Source: Actinomycetes bacterium
GTDB taxonomy: Bacteria; Planctomycetota; Phycisphaerae; JAACET01
DNA length: 19,338 bases
Reading direction: 5' to 3'
Assembly: GCA_030631725.1 (NCBI GenBank)
Contig: DAOVKO010000009.1
Span: forward strand, 1 to 19,338
The position numbers were made by a program, and so were the translations under genes. This document shows positions 1-6,700 of this stretch, piece after piece; position 1 is the stretch's first letter; each line of letters starts with the position of its first letter. The notes beneath the pieces were generated by a model. It was given only the letters and a program-made list of their open reading frames with translations, was not told where the DNA came from and searched no databases.

Positions 1-1
1 A

Positions 2-469
2 ATGATGGTTGAGGGCTGGTCACCCATGAGCATCTTTGCAGCCAGCGGAGATGCCAATCGGGCTGTATCTATGACGCGACTCAAGGGGATCGATACAGCA
101 GCATACCTATATTCAAATGTGCATAATGGTGAACCTGCACCCTCATTGGAAAAGCTCGTTGAAGAAGATTATATTCCCGTTGACTTATTGGTCAGCCCAG
201 TGAGCGGACGAGGGGAGCTCGATACAGATGAAAACGGCATTCCCACTGAGCCCGGCGATTACGTTTATATTCCGCTTCCCATATCTGACGATGTGCCGTC
301 TACATTGATAAGGGCCTACGAAAAACCGGAAAACTATGAACACAGTCAATGGGGCGAAGGTACAATAGCAGTCTCAGCGAACCATGGCGTCGAGTGGATG
401 GACATCGAGGCCTTCCGGGAGGCGCTGGAACGCACAAAGAAATGGCTGGCGGAACACAAAAAGAAATAG
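2..469 (+). CDS. C-terminal part of a prepilin-like (DUF1559-type) protein, 5' truncated by the window edge
   Basis: The frame is open from the first bases of the window, so the true start probably lies upstream; the ATG at 2 has no visible ribosome binding site. The 155 residues follow the pattern of planctomycete prepilin-like tails: a segment resembling 'Y..N.GE.AP.SLEKLVEEDYI', then 'LLVSPVSGRG', then 'GDYVYIPLP', and near the end 'IAVSANHGVEWM', which resembles the usual 'G.NVLFADGHVEWM' close of such proteins. The C-terminus is charged and lysine-rich. If the missing N-terminus has a prepilin methylation motif, the protein would be a secreted pseudopilin-like protein; that part is not visible. 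The gene ends 18 bp from the convergent tRNA-Leu gene. Family assignment is pattern recognition only and is moderately uncertain. Confidence 0.6.
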   Translation: MMVEGWSPMSIFAASGDANRAVSMTRLKGIDTAAYLYSNVHNGEPAPSLEKLVEEDYIPVDLLVSPVSGRGELDTDENGIPTEPGDYVYIPLPISDDVPSTLIRAYEKPENYEHSQWGEGTIAVSANHGVEWMDIEAFREALERTKKWLAEHKKK

Positions 470-487
470 CCCCGGTTTAGCGGCCAA

Positions 488-571
488 TGCGGATGAGAGG
501 AGTCGAACCTCCACGCCCCGAAGGGCACAGGCACCTGAAGCCTGCGCGTCTGCCAGTTCCGCCACATCCGC
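488..571 (-). tRNA. tRNA-Leu(CAG)
   Basis: Read on the minus strand, an 84-nt gene folds as a class II tRNA. The acceptor stem GCGGATG (571-565) pairs perfectly with CATCCGC (495-489), with an A discriminator at 488. The anticodon stem CAGGC/GCCTG encloses the loop TTCAGGT, giving anticodon CAG. The long variable arm (about TGCCCTTCGGGGCG) is typical of tRNA-Leu. The T arm contains GGTTCGACTCC. The 3' CCA is not encoded: the next minus-strand bases are TTG. A strong promoter lies 20 bp upstream. Confidence 0.95.
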
Positions 572-590
572 AAGGCGTAAGTGAACCGCT

Positions 591-619
591 ATTCTATCCG
601 CTCCCCGCATCCCTATCAA
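591..619 (-). promoter_or_regulatory. Sigma70-type promoter of the tRNA-Leu gene
   Basis: On the minus strand, TTGATA (619-614; 5 of 6 to consensus) is followed after exactly 17 bp by TAGAAT (596-591; 5 of 6). The start of transcription would fall near 584, about 13 nt before the mature tRNA 5' end at 571. Position, spacing and match agree with a stable-RNA promoter. Confidence 0.7.
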
Positions 620-752
620 GCTGCTGAGAAAAAAACCTGCCCACTAAGGCCCATCCAGAACTCCCTGGACCTCTTGGCTGTCAAACTCTATCATGTGCCT
701 GGCTCGTGAGTATCCAGTCAATACTTGAGATTTACCAAGCAGGAGTCCAACA

Positions 753-1634
753 ATGCCCGAGTTGATGATCGGCGTAATCGGCGGAACCGGCCTCGACCAA
801 GCCTTTGCCGCAGACAACCAAGGCGAGCAACGAGAGATCGGCACGCCCTTCGGAAAGCCCTCTGGCCCTATTACACTGGCTCAATGGTCTGGCGTACCCG
901 TTGCCCTGCTGGCTCGCCACGGCGAGGGGCACATGCTCAGCCCTTCGGCCGTCCCCTATCGGGCCAACATCTACGCCCTCAAATCCCTGGGCGTTACTCA
1001 CATAATCGCCTCTGGCGCAGTGGGCAGCCTCAGAGAGCAAATCCAGCCGCGACACCTGGTCGTCCCCGATCAGGTCATCGACAAGACCTTTGGCCGGGAA
1101 GGCTCGTTCTTTGCCGATCATCTGGCCGTACACGCCGAGTTCAGCCATCCGTTCTGTCCGCATCTCCGCCGGCTGCTGCTCGACTGCGCCGAGGCGGTCG
1201 AGACGACCGTCCATGACGGCGGAACCTACGTATGCATGGAAGGCCCCCAATTCTCCACCCAGGCCGAGTCGCGGATGCACATAGCCTGGGGGGGCGATCT
1301 GATCGGCATGACCTGTATGCCCGAGGCCAAGCTAGCCCGCGAGGCCCAAATCTGCTACGCCCTGCTGGCCCTGCCCAGCGACTACGACTGCTGGCGAGAG
1401 CACGACCCGGGCCTGTCGAAGCTCGAGCTGCTCAACGAAATCATCGCCAACCTCAAGCAGGTAAGCGAATACGGCACAAGGCTCATTCAGGCGGCCATCA
1501 GCCGTGCCGGCGAACTAGTCGAAATCGACTGCCCCGACCGCAAGGCCCTGGAATTGGCCATCTGGTCCGACAAGCAGCAGATTCCCAAAAAAGTCCGCCA
1601 AGAACTCCAACTCCTCCTCGGCGAGTACCTTTGA
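753..1634 (+). CDS. mtnP: S-methyl-5'-thioadenosine phosphorylase
   Basis: This 293-residue protein has the usual family length. It cleaves methylthioadenosine with phosphate to adenine and methylthioribose-1-phosphate in cytoplasmic methionine and purine salvage. Visible motifs are the phosphate loop GGTGL (10-14), RHGEGH (55-60), SGAVGSL (87-93), the substrate motif CMEGPQFSTQAES (161-173), GMTCMPEAKLAREA (185-198) and SDYDCW (209-214). The two Asp residues of SDYDCW (210, 212) are expected in 6-aminopurine-specific members and argue against a purely inosine/guanosine phosphorylase. Methylthioinosine-specific relatives are not fully excluded. AGGAG at 741-745, 7 bp before the ATG, fixes the start. 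No other methionine salvage gene is nearby, so it appears to be a single-gene transcription unit ending at the 1691 terminator. Confidence 0.93.
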   Translation: MPELMIGVIGGTGLDQAFAADNQGEQREIGTPFGKPSGPITLAQWSGVPVALLARHGEGHMLSPSAVPYRANIYALKSLGVTHIIASGAVGSLREQIQPRHLVVPDQVIDKTFGREGSFFADHLAVHAEFSHPFCPHLRRLLLDCAEAVETTVHDGGTYVCMEGPQFSTQAESRMHIAWGGDLIGMTCMPEAKLAREAQICYALLALPSDYDCWREHDPGLSKLELLNEIIANLKQVSEYGTRLIQAAISRAGELVEIDCPDRKALELAIWSDKQQIPKKVRQELQLLLGEYL

Positions 1635-1685
1635 CCACAACTCTCATCGACATGGTCGAGTTGCCAAAGATCAACGAGGTCTTTG

Positions 1686-1825
1686 TTTAGCCCCCAGGTT
1701 TATCCTGGGGGTTTCTTTGGTACAAACCGGTAAGATAGGTTACAGATTATGCTAAGCACATAGGTAACAGTTGTTGGGTATGTCGGTTGACACAAAAGAG
1801 ACCCCCGGTAAAACCGGGGGCTAAA
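1686..1825. repeat. Inverted pair of related hairpin repeats (REPIN-like)
   Basis: This 331-bp gap between mtnP and the kinase gene contains two related units in opposite orientation, about 1686-1730 on + and about 1780-1825 on -. Both read TTTAGCCCCC, then a short palindrome, then GGGGGT(T/C)TCTTT. The first arm has stem CCCCCAGG/CCTGGGGG; the second has CCCCCGGT/ACCGGGGG (1802-1809/1813-1820). The extra A in one arm of the first copy is matched by an extra T in its other arm, so pairing is preserved. The T-rich flank makes each arm a possible terminator on its own strand. The rest of the gap (1826-1965) holds only the kinase leader. Confidence 0.6.
1691..1718 (+). terminator. Rho-independent terminator after mtnP
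   Basis: An 8-bp perfect stem CCCCCAGG (1691-1698)/CCTGGGGG (1704-1711) with loop TTTAT is followed by TTTCTTT. It lies 56 bp past the mtnP stop. It is also one arm of the inverted repeat pair at 1686-1825, so termination may be a secondary role. Confidence 0.65.
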
Positions 1826-1965
1826 TATAAGATGGATTACCGCCAAAGCGGTGATAAGCCTGCTCCCGCACTTGATGCGGTGCGGGGGCAAGAGTCTTGC
1901 AAGAAGTCGGTGTGTTGTGGTAAGTTGAGGGGGGATGATCCCGGTGGGGATGGGAGGGAAGCAAA

Positions 1966-3300
1966 ATGGCTAAGCGGAGAAAGAAAAAGGCGGCAGGAGT
2001 GCGCGATGCTGAGCTGCGGCTGGCGCGTGGTACTCGGCTGCGGAAATACCGGCTGGAAAAACGTCTGGGGCAAGGCGGATTCTGCGAGGTGTGGAAGGCC
2101 CGGGATACGGTGGAGGGGATCTGGGTGGCCCTGAAGATACCGCATCTGGACACCCACGGCAAACGTGATAATCAGATAGTCCTGCGGGAAGTGAGCCTGA
2201 TAGCCAAGCTGCGGCATGAGCATATAATGCCGCTGAAGAACGCTGACATTATCGACGGGCAGGCGGTGATAGCTACGGAGCTGTCGCTGGGAACCTTGGC
2301 CGACCGGTCGAAGCCGATGGGAGTTCGGCGGATCCTGTCGATAATCTGCCAAGTGCTGGAGGGACTGGCTTACGCACACCATCATCGTCTGGTGCACTGC
2401 GACGTAACGCCGGGGAATATATTTCTGCTTGACGACGGTCGAGCAGCCCTGGGAGATTTTGGAATCAGCCTGGAATTCAAGGGTCGTATGGTGACCATCG
2501 ACGAGTACGGCACGCCGGGATATGTGGCCCCGGAGCAGGCCTACGGCCGGCCGACGTACCGCAGCGACTGCTTCGCGGTGGGCTTGATTCTTTACGAGTA
2601 TATCACGGGTTTTCTTCCGCGGTGGCCTTTTCGCTGGCCGTTCCGCGGTTACGAACGTCTGCGCGAGCGGACGAACTTCGCTATGGTGGGGTTTTTGAGG
2701 CGGGCTCTGTCGGTGGATCCGGGGCGGCGCTTTGCCAATGCAGAACAGATGCTTGCGGCCTTGTTACAGGCGACACCGAAGGGGGTACGAGAGGGGTTGG
2801 TCAAGGGGTCGGCGGCAAAGAAAAAAACCGACTGGCGCGAGTGCCGGCGAGAGGCGTTCGTCAAACGTTACAAGAAGAGTTTTCCAGCCATTTTCCGCTG
2901 CGACCAATGCGGCGAGCCGATAGCGGAAAGCATGCTTTGCTGCCCATGGTGCGGGAGCGGGCGCAATCGCTTTGACTACCGCAGCGAGTACAGCCACATT
3001 TGCCGGCGCTGTCATAAGGGAGTTTTGCCGGAGTGGCGGTACTGCCCGTGGTGTTACGGGGCGGGTTTCCGCTCGCCGAGCAGTTCGCGGACTCCGGGAG
3101 TGCGCTATCATCGACATTGCCGGAACTGCAAGGGACAACTGATGCGTTTTATGCGCTACTGTCCGTGGTGCCGAAGGAAAGTGCGGCGAGCGTGGCAGGT
3201 TCGGCCGTTCCCGGAAATATGCGGGCGCTGCGGCTGGTCGGTAGATACGACGTTCTGGAACTACTGTCCGTGGTGCGAACAGAGCCTGATGGTAAGATGA
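1966..3300 (+). CDS. Serine/threonine protein kinase with four C-terminal zinc ribbons
   Basis: The 444-residue protein has a basic N-terminus, a kinase domain (about 28-268) and a cysteine-rich tail. Kinase motifs: glycine loop GQGGFC (35-40), VALK with ATP-binding Lys57, probable helix-C Glu75, catalytic loop HCDVTPGN (144-151) with Asp146 and Asn151, DFG (164-166), APE (188-190) and Asp201. The usual HRD Arg is Cys and the catalytic-loop Lys is Thr; the latter also occurs in some active bacterial kinases. The tail has four regular double-CxxC modules (C312/315-C326/329, C346/349-C360/363, C385/388-C399/402, C419/422-C434/437), each with CPWC as its second knuckle. No transmembrane segment or sensor domain is seen, so it should be cytoplasmic. 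GGAGG at 1953-1957, 8 bp before the ATG, supports the start. A PP2C phosphatase gene follows. Confidence 0.92.
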   Translation: MAKRRKKKAAGVRDAELRLARGTRLRKYRLEKRLGQGGFCEVWKARDTVEGIWVALKIPHLDTHGKRDNQIVLREVSLIAKLRHEHIMPLKNADIIDGQAVIATELSLGTLADRSKPMGVRRILSIICQVLEGLAYAHHHRLVHCDVTPGNIFLLDDGRAALGDFGISLEFKGRMVTIDEYGTPGYVAPEQAYGRPTYRSDCFAVGLILYEYITGFLPRWPFRWPFRGYERLRERTNFAMVGFLRRALSVDPGRRFANAEQMLAALLQATPKGVREGLVKGSAAKKKTDWRECRREAFVKRYKKSFPAIFRCDQCGEPIAESMLCCPWCGSGRNRFDYRSEYSHICRRCHKGVLPEWRYCPWCYGAGFRSPSSSRTPGVRYHRHCRNCKGQLMRFMRYCPWCRRKVRRAWQVRPFPEICGRCGWSVDTTFWNYCPWCEQSLMVR

Positions 3301-3307
3301 AAGAAAT

Positions 3308-3335
3308 ATCAACGCGTAGCGTCCTTCGGAAAATA
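3308..3335. repeat. Short interspersed hairpin repeat, copy 1
   Basis: It begins 7 bp after the kinase stop. It contains a small stem ACGC-GTA-GCGT followed by CCTTCGGAAA. Related copies lie at 5267-5293 and 7387-7414. In the 7387 copy the stem reads ACAC-GAA-GTGT, a change in both arms that keeps the pairing. Confidence 0.45.
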
Positions 3336-3420
3336 AAAATGTAAAAAGCAAAATTACAAATCAAAATTCAAAAATAATAAATACAGATGATAAAAAAATA
3401 CAGAGAATACAGAAACGAAA

Positions 3421-3475
3421 ACAGAAAGATGGATCCCCGCCTGCGCGGGGATGACAAGGGGAAGCGGGGATGACA
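3421..3475. repeat. REP-like hairpin repeat, copy 1
   Basis: A 36-bp unit (3421-3456) contains the perfect palindrome ATCCCCGC-CTGC-GCGGGGAT (3433-3452) between AAGATGG and GACA. It is identical to 5160-5195, and 31 bp of it recur inverted at 15851-15881. A partial repeat of its end (GCGGGGATGACA, 3464-3475) follows. Upstream, 3336-3420 is AT-rich spacer that shares an 18-bp string (ATACAGAGAATACAGAAA) with the spacer near 5210. The 198-bp spacer 3301-3498 contains no gene. Confidence 0.75.
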
Positions 3476-3498
3476 ACAAAAATCGGTCAGTTTGAGTA

Positions 3499-4284
3499 AT
3501 GGACAAAACGGAGGCTGGGGCAGTGGAGAAATTGGCACGGCGCTGGGGTGCGGCGAGCGACGTGGGCAAAGTACGCGATGAAAACGAGGACAGCCTGGTG
3601 GTGGAGGCTGAGGTGGGGCTGTTCCTGGTCGCCGATGGGATGGGGGGGCATAGGGGAGGGGCGCTGGCGTCGAAGATTGTAGCGGCAGATTTGCCGGTGC
3701 TGATTGAGACGCGGCTGGCAAAGCTGAAAGGGCAAAGCGTCAGGGCGATCCGCTCGATGCTGAAGCGGACTATCGCTGAGCAGAACCGACAACTGCAAAT
3801 GGAAGGGACAAGCGAGGCTGGCTATAAGGGGATGGGGGCAACGGTTGTGGTGGCTTTGCTGCGGGATGGGCGAGTGTATGTGGCTAACATGGGCGACAGC
3901 AGGCTGTATCTTTTCCGCAAAGGCAGACTTTCACAGCGGTCGAGAGATCATTCGGTGGTGTCGGGCCTGCTGCGGCGAGGACGGATAAATGCCGAAGAAG
4001 CCCGGAACCATGACGCCCAGGGGCAGATCACGCACTATGTGGGTATGGAAGAAGAAGGCCAGCCTTGTGTGAGAAGCTTTATGCTCAAAGAAGGGGACCG
4101 GCTGCTGCTGTGTACGGACGGCCTGACAGATGCGATAAGCGATAAGGCTATTGCCAAGATACTCAAGGAGCAAGCTGATCCGCAGGCGGCGTGCGAGGCC
4201 CTGGTGCGTGCGGCTAACACGGCTGGGGGTTATGACAATGTTACAACAATAATTGTTGATTGGCTGGAGTCCGACGAGCATTGA
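3499..4284 (+). CDS. PP2C-family serine/threonine protein phosphatase
   Basis: This 261-residue protein is a single PP2C (PPM) domain, a metal-dependent phosphatase removing phosphate from Ser/Thr residues in the cytoplasm. Nearly every hallmark is visible: RDENED (26-31), DGMGGH (46-51) with metal-binding Asp and Gly, GMGATV (111-116), GDSR (132-135), DHS (150-152), TDGLTD (206-211) and YDN (245-247) near the end. There is no signal peptide, transmembrane segment or added domain. The ATG has only a weak upstream GAG; no better in-frame start precedes the first motif. It lies 198 bp behind the kinase gene, a classic kinase-phosphatase arrangement, and its stop codon overlaps the start of the next gene, so the phosphatase and lipoprotein are probably translationally coupled. 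Which kinase targets it reverses is inferred from position only. Confidence 0.94.
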   Translation: MDKTEAGAVEKLARRWGAASDVGKVRDENEDSLVVEAEVGLFLVADGMGGHRGGALASKIVAADLPVLIETRLAKLKGQSVRAIRSMLKRTIAEQNRQLQMEGTSEAGYKGMGATVVVALLRDGRVYVANMGDSRLYLFRKGRLSQRSRDHSVVSGLLRRGRINAEEARNHDAQGQITHYVGMEEEGQPCVRSFMLKEGDRLLLCTDGLTDAISDKAIAKILKEQADPQAACEALVRAANTAGGYDNVTTIIVDWLESDEH

Positions 4285-5102
4285 CAAATAAAGACGTTAT
4301 ATTCCTTGGATGCTTAGTGTGTCTGGCGGTTTTGATCTGTTCGTGCAATGAACGGGCAGAGGAGTCAAGTGAGCCAAGACAAAACAGAGGGCCTGAGCAA
4401 TCTAACGAGGCCAAAGACGTTGGGGGCAACGCTGGGCGGGGGCTAAGAGAGTACGAGAAGCAATTGCTGGGACTGATTTATCCGGGAGAGCTATTGGAGG
4501 CGGTGAGGATACACGTGGGGCAGCCGAAGAAGCTGCCGGCGAATCCGGTATGGGGGCTGATCGTGCAGATAGCAGTGCAGAACGGCTGGGGGGTGACTGT
4601 GGGGGAGGATATGTATTTTCCCGAAGAGCTGGATACGACGAAGGTCTGGGGGATGCAGTGGCTGGGGCATGAGCTTAGACACGTGCAACAGTATAAGCAG
4701 GCAGGAGGGATAGAACAGTTTGGGGCGGCTTATGTGTGGTATCTGACGGCTGGGGCAATCTCGCTGGAGGCGGGTTCGGCGTATGTGAATAATCCGTTTG
4801 AAAATGATGCCCGGGTGTACGACGGCTGTGTGGTGGAATTGCTGGGGCAGAGGTCAGAACTGCTGGAGGGGCTGGAGTTGGCTCAGGAGCAGCGAAGGGA
4901 GTGGTTCAACAAGCAGATAGGTAAATACGCGGGGCAATACAGGCGGATTGTACGGGGGTGTTTGGGCGAGGCTAGAAAAGTGCCGACGACGTTCAGGATG
5001 GGTGAGGGAAAGAGCTTCACGATTGATTTTCACTTGAAGGGTGAGTTCACTGGGCCGGTGGGGGGAGAGATTGATCTTCGGTTTTCTGACAACACGAAGT
5101 AA
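4281..5102 (+). CDS. Putative lipoprotein with an HExxH metallopeptidase-like (DUF4157-like) motif
   Basis: The chosen start is TTG at 4281, which overlaps the phosphatase stop (TTGA, 4281-4284) and gives 273 residues. An in-frame TTG at 4260 would add seven residues. The N-terminus is a lipoprotein signal: charged MTNKD, hydrophobic VIFLGCLVCLAVLI, then a lipobox-like ICSC with Cys22 as probable acylation site, followed by a charged low-complexity linker (23-55). The core contains GHELRHVQQY with His130, Glu131 and His134, and later NPFENDAR, where Glu174 could be a third zinc ligand. This layout resembles DUF4157-type putative metallopeptidases, but activity is not shown. Predicted location is a membrane facing the periplasm. 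Coupling to the phosphatase suggests a shared function; the substrate is unknown. Confidence 0.72.
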   Translation: MTNKDVIFLGCLVCLAVLICSCNERAEESSEPRQNRGPEQSNEAKDVGGNAGRGLREYEKQLLGLIYPGELLEAVRIHVGQPKKLPANPVWGLIVQIAVQNGWGVTVGEDMYFPEELDTTKVWGMQWLGHELRHVQQYKQAGGIEQFGAAYVWYLTAGAISLEAGSAYVNNPFENDARVYDGCVVELLGQRSELLEGLELAQEQRREWFNKQIGKYAGQYRRIVRGCLGEARKVPTTFRMGEGKSFTIDFHLKGEFTGPVGGEIDLRFSDNTK

Positions 5103-5159
5103 AGAAGGAACCAGAAAAACCAGATATTTACCACAAAGGTACGAAGAACACGAAGAAAC

Positions 5160-5195
5160 ACAGAAAGATGGATCCCCGCCTGCGCGGGGATGACA
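5160..5195. repeat. REP-like hairpin repeat, copy 2
   Basis: All 36 bases match 3421-3456, in the same orientation. The palindrome ATCCCCGC-CTGC-GCGGGGAT is at 5172-5191. The copy is preceded by CACAAAGGTACGAAGAACAC-type spacer sequence (5132-5160). Together with copy 1 it brackets the phosphatase and lipoprotein genes as direct repeats. Confidence 0.75.
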
Positions 5196-5266
5196 TCAGA
5201 CGCAGATGAATACAGAGAATACAGAAAGAAATACAGAGCAGATATTCAGAGCGAAGGGGCGAAGAA

Positions 5267-5293
5267 GACAATGCGTAGCGGCCTTGGGAAGAG
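5267..5293. repeat. Short interspersed hairpin repeat, copy 2 (degenerate)
   Basis: It reads AATGCGTAGCGGCCTTGGGAA, related to the copies at 3308 and 7387 but with a weakened stem (ATGC-GTA-GCGG). It lies just upstream of the GspF-like gene. Confidence 0.35.
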
Positions 5294-5333
5294 ACAAGAA
5301 CTAGATTTGTAGAACTGAGGAAAGGCTAACGAT

Positions 5334-6278
5334 ATGGCGAGTGTTCAGGCAGCGGTGTACAGCAATCTTTCGATTATGCTGGAGGCGGGAGTGGCGGTGC
5401 GGCAATGTCTGGGGACGGCGGTATCGCCTGCCAAGGGAGAGCTAGGCAAGGCCTGGAGGGAGGTGGCCCAGGCAGTCTGGCAGGGAGACGGTCTGGCGGA
5501 GGCCATGCGGAAACATCCGAAGGAATTCGCCGAGCTGGATGTGCTGGGGATCGAGGCGGGGGAGGTTTCGGGGGGGCTGCCTGAAACGCTGAAACGTTTG
5601 TCGCAATGGTACAGCTTTCGCGAGCGCATGAAGAAGATGGTGATCTCGGGAATGATGCTGCCGGTGCTGGTGCTGACTGCGGCGGCGCTGGTTATACCGT
5701 TTCCGCGTTGGTTTATGGACAAGATAAGTGGCTGGGGATACTTGCTGGCGGCGGCCAAGCCGTTGGCGGTGCTGCTCGTGCCGATGGGGGTGATCTGGGG
5801 TATAGTGCGGTACACGCCAAAGACGGGAGTGCTGCGGAAGTTGGTGGACGGGGCGGCCTTGAAGATTCCGCTGGTGGGGCGGGCGGTGAAGCAATTGGCT
5901 CTGAGCAGATACCTCAGGGCATTTCACACGCTGTTCAAGGCGGGGCTGCCGATGATTCGCTGTGCCCAGACGTCGGCAGAGGTTACGGGTAACGCAGTGG
6001 TGAGAGAGTGGGTCAGGCCGGGAGCTGAGAGTGCGCGGGCGGGGCATCCGGTGAGCGAGGGATTCGGGCGGGAGTTTCCGAAGGAGTTTCTGGATGCTTG
6101 GCTGGTGGGTGAAGAGAGCGGCAAACTGGAGGAGGTGAGCGAACGGCTGGCGAGGATCGCAGCGGAGAAGGCCGAATGGACGATTAGCCAGGTGTGCAAA
6201 TGGGTGCCAATACTTATCTACGGGCTTATTTGCATATGGCTGATCTGGATGATTTTCGCGATGTGGGGGCAGATTTAG
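5334..6278 (+). CDS. Type II secretion system F-family (GspF/PilC-like) inner-membrane protein
   Basis: The 314-residue protein has two T2SF domains. The first (about 9-125) contains LGIEAGEVSGGLPETLKRL (71-89); the second (about 190-310) contains LVGEESGKLEEVSERLA (257-273), the paired 'GE.SG.L' signatures of GspF. Hydrophobic segments lie at about 103-125, 137-158 and 289-310. It is shorter than typical GspF/PilC (about 400 residues), mostly because the N-terminal cytoplasmic region is reduced. Such proteins form the inner-membrane platform of type II secretion or type IV pilus machines and work with a GspE-type ATPase, which is absent here. GAGGAAAGG at 5317-5325, 8 bp before the ATG, supports the start. 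It follows the lipoprotein by 231 bp in the same direction, so it may or may not be co-transcribed. Confidence 0.88.
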   Translation: MASVQAAVYSNLSIMLEAGVAVRQCLGTAVSPAKGELGKAWREVAQAVWQGDGLAEAMRKHPKEFAELDVLGIEAGEVSGGLPETLKRLSQWYSFRERMKKMVISGMMLPVLVLTAAALVIPFPRWFMDKISGWGYLLAAAKPLAVLLVPMGVIWGIVRYTPKTGVLRKLVDGAALKIPLVGRAVKQLALSRYLRAFHTLFKAGLPMIRCAQTSAEVTGNAVVREWVRPGAESARAGHPVSEGFGREFPKEFLDAWLVGEESGKLEEVSERLARIAAEKAEWTISQVCKWVPILIYGLICIWLIWMIFAMWGQI

Positions 6279-6529
6279 CCAATCGAGTAACAAAATAGGT
6301 CACTCGACCTTGGTGGTGGAGATAATTGCTAACTCCTTTCTGTAGCGAGAGTTAGAAATCTCTGGAGCCAAGAGCTCAGCAGGGCCGAGATTATCTAACT
6401 TATGTTGAATAAATGGGTTAAGGCTGTTTCCCCCCGGCCGGCCCGTTGCTGGCTTATAATGGCCCGGGACTAAGTCCAAGCGGGAAACGAAAAAAAACGC
6501 TTTTTTATTCAATTCTTGGGGTTTTAGGC
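6279..6529. other. Non-coding spacer between the GspF-like and PEP-CTERM genes
   Basis: No credible gene is seen in 6279-6700. Visible structures are a small hairpin GGTC-ACTC-GACC (6299-6310), a GC-rich block CCCCCGGCCGGCCCG (6431-6445), a compound hairpin CCCGGGAC-TAA-GTCC-AAG-CGGG (about 6463-6483), and a 5-bp stem AAGCG/CGCTT (6478-6482/6498-6502) followed by TTTT, which could be a weak terminator for the upstream gene. No sigma54-type -24/-12 pair with correct spacing was found. Confidence 0.3.
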
Positions 6530-6558
6530 TTGAACAAAACATTTTGCTATGGTATCAT
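6530..6558 (+). promoter_or_regulatory. Candidate sigma70 promoter of the PEP-CTERM gene
   Basis: TTGAAC (6530-6535; 4 of 6) and TATCAT (6553-6558; 5 of 6) are separated by 17 bp. The predicted start near 6565 would leave a 5' leader of about 135 nt. That is long enough for a regulatory element, but none was recognised. Confidence 0.4.
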
Positions 6559-6700
6559 AACAATTGGTAATAGTTACAGTTGGGCAAACTCTAGGTGAGA
6601 GGTATCCTAGCTGTAGGGTGTGTCTGTTAATAAACTTGTTGGTTTTTAAACAGAGAAAGGTTATAGGAGAGAGAGCTATGACGAGAAAAGGAGAACGATC

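Noticed and set aside
470..487. Intrinsic terminator of the tRNA-Leu gene
   Set aside because: The minus strand downstream of the tRNA has a T-rich stretch (ATTTCTTTTTG), but the preceding hairpin has only about three good pairs.
600..752. SAM riboswitch or other leader element before mtnP
   Set aside because: No SAM-I/II-type conserved core or terminator hairpin was seen in the 150 bp before mtnP.
1232..1690. 152-codon frame overlapping the 3' half of mtnP in another frame
   Set aside because: Arg/Pro/Gly-rich out-of-frame translation of conserved MtnP sequence.
1787..1815. Promoter for the kinase gene starting from TTGACA at 1787
   Set aside because: The position 17 bp downstream reads AAAACC inside the hairpin repeat and does not resemble a -10 element.
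5442..6293. 283-codon minus-strand frame opposite the GspF-like gene
   Set aside because: Composition is His/Arg/Gln/Pro-rich as expected for antisense of a GC-rich gene, while the + frame has both GspF signatures and a good ribosome binding site.
6430..6465. Sigma54 promoter for the PEP-CTERM gene
   Set aside because: TGGCTTATAATGGC resembles a -24/-12 pair, but GG and GC are separated by 9 and not 10 bases; a sigma70-like site at 6530-6558 fits better.
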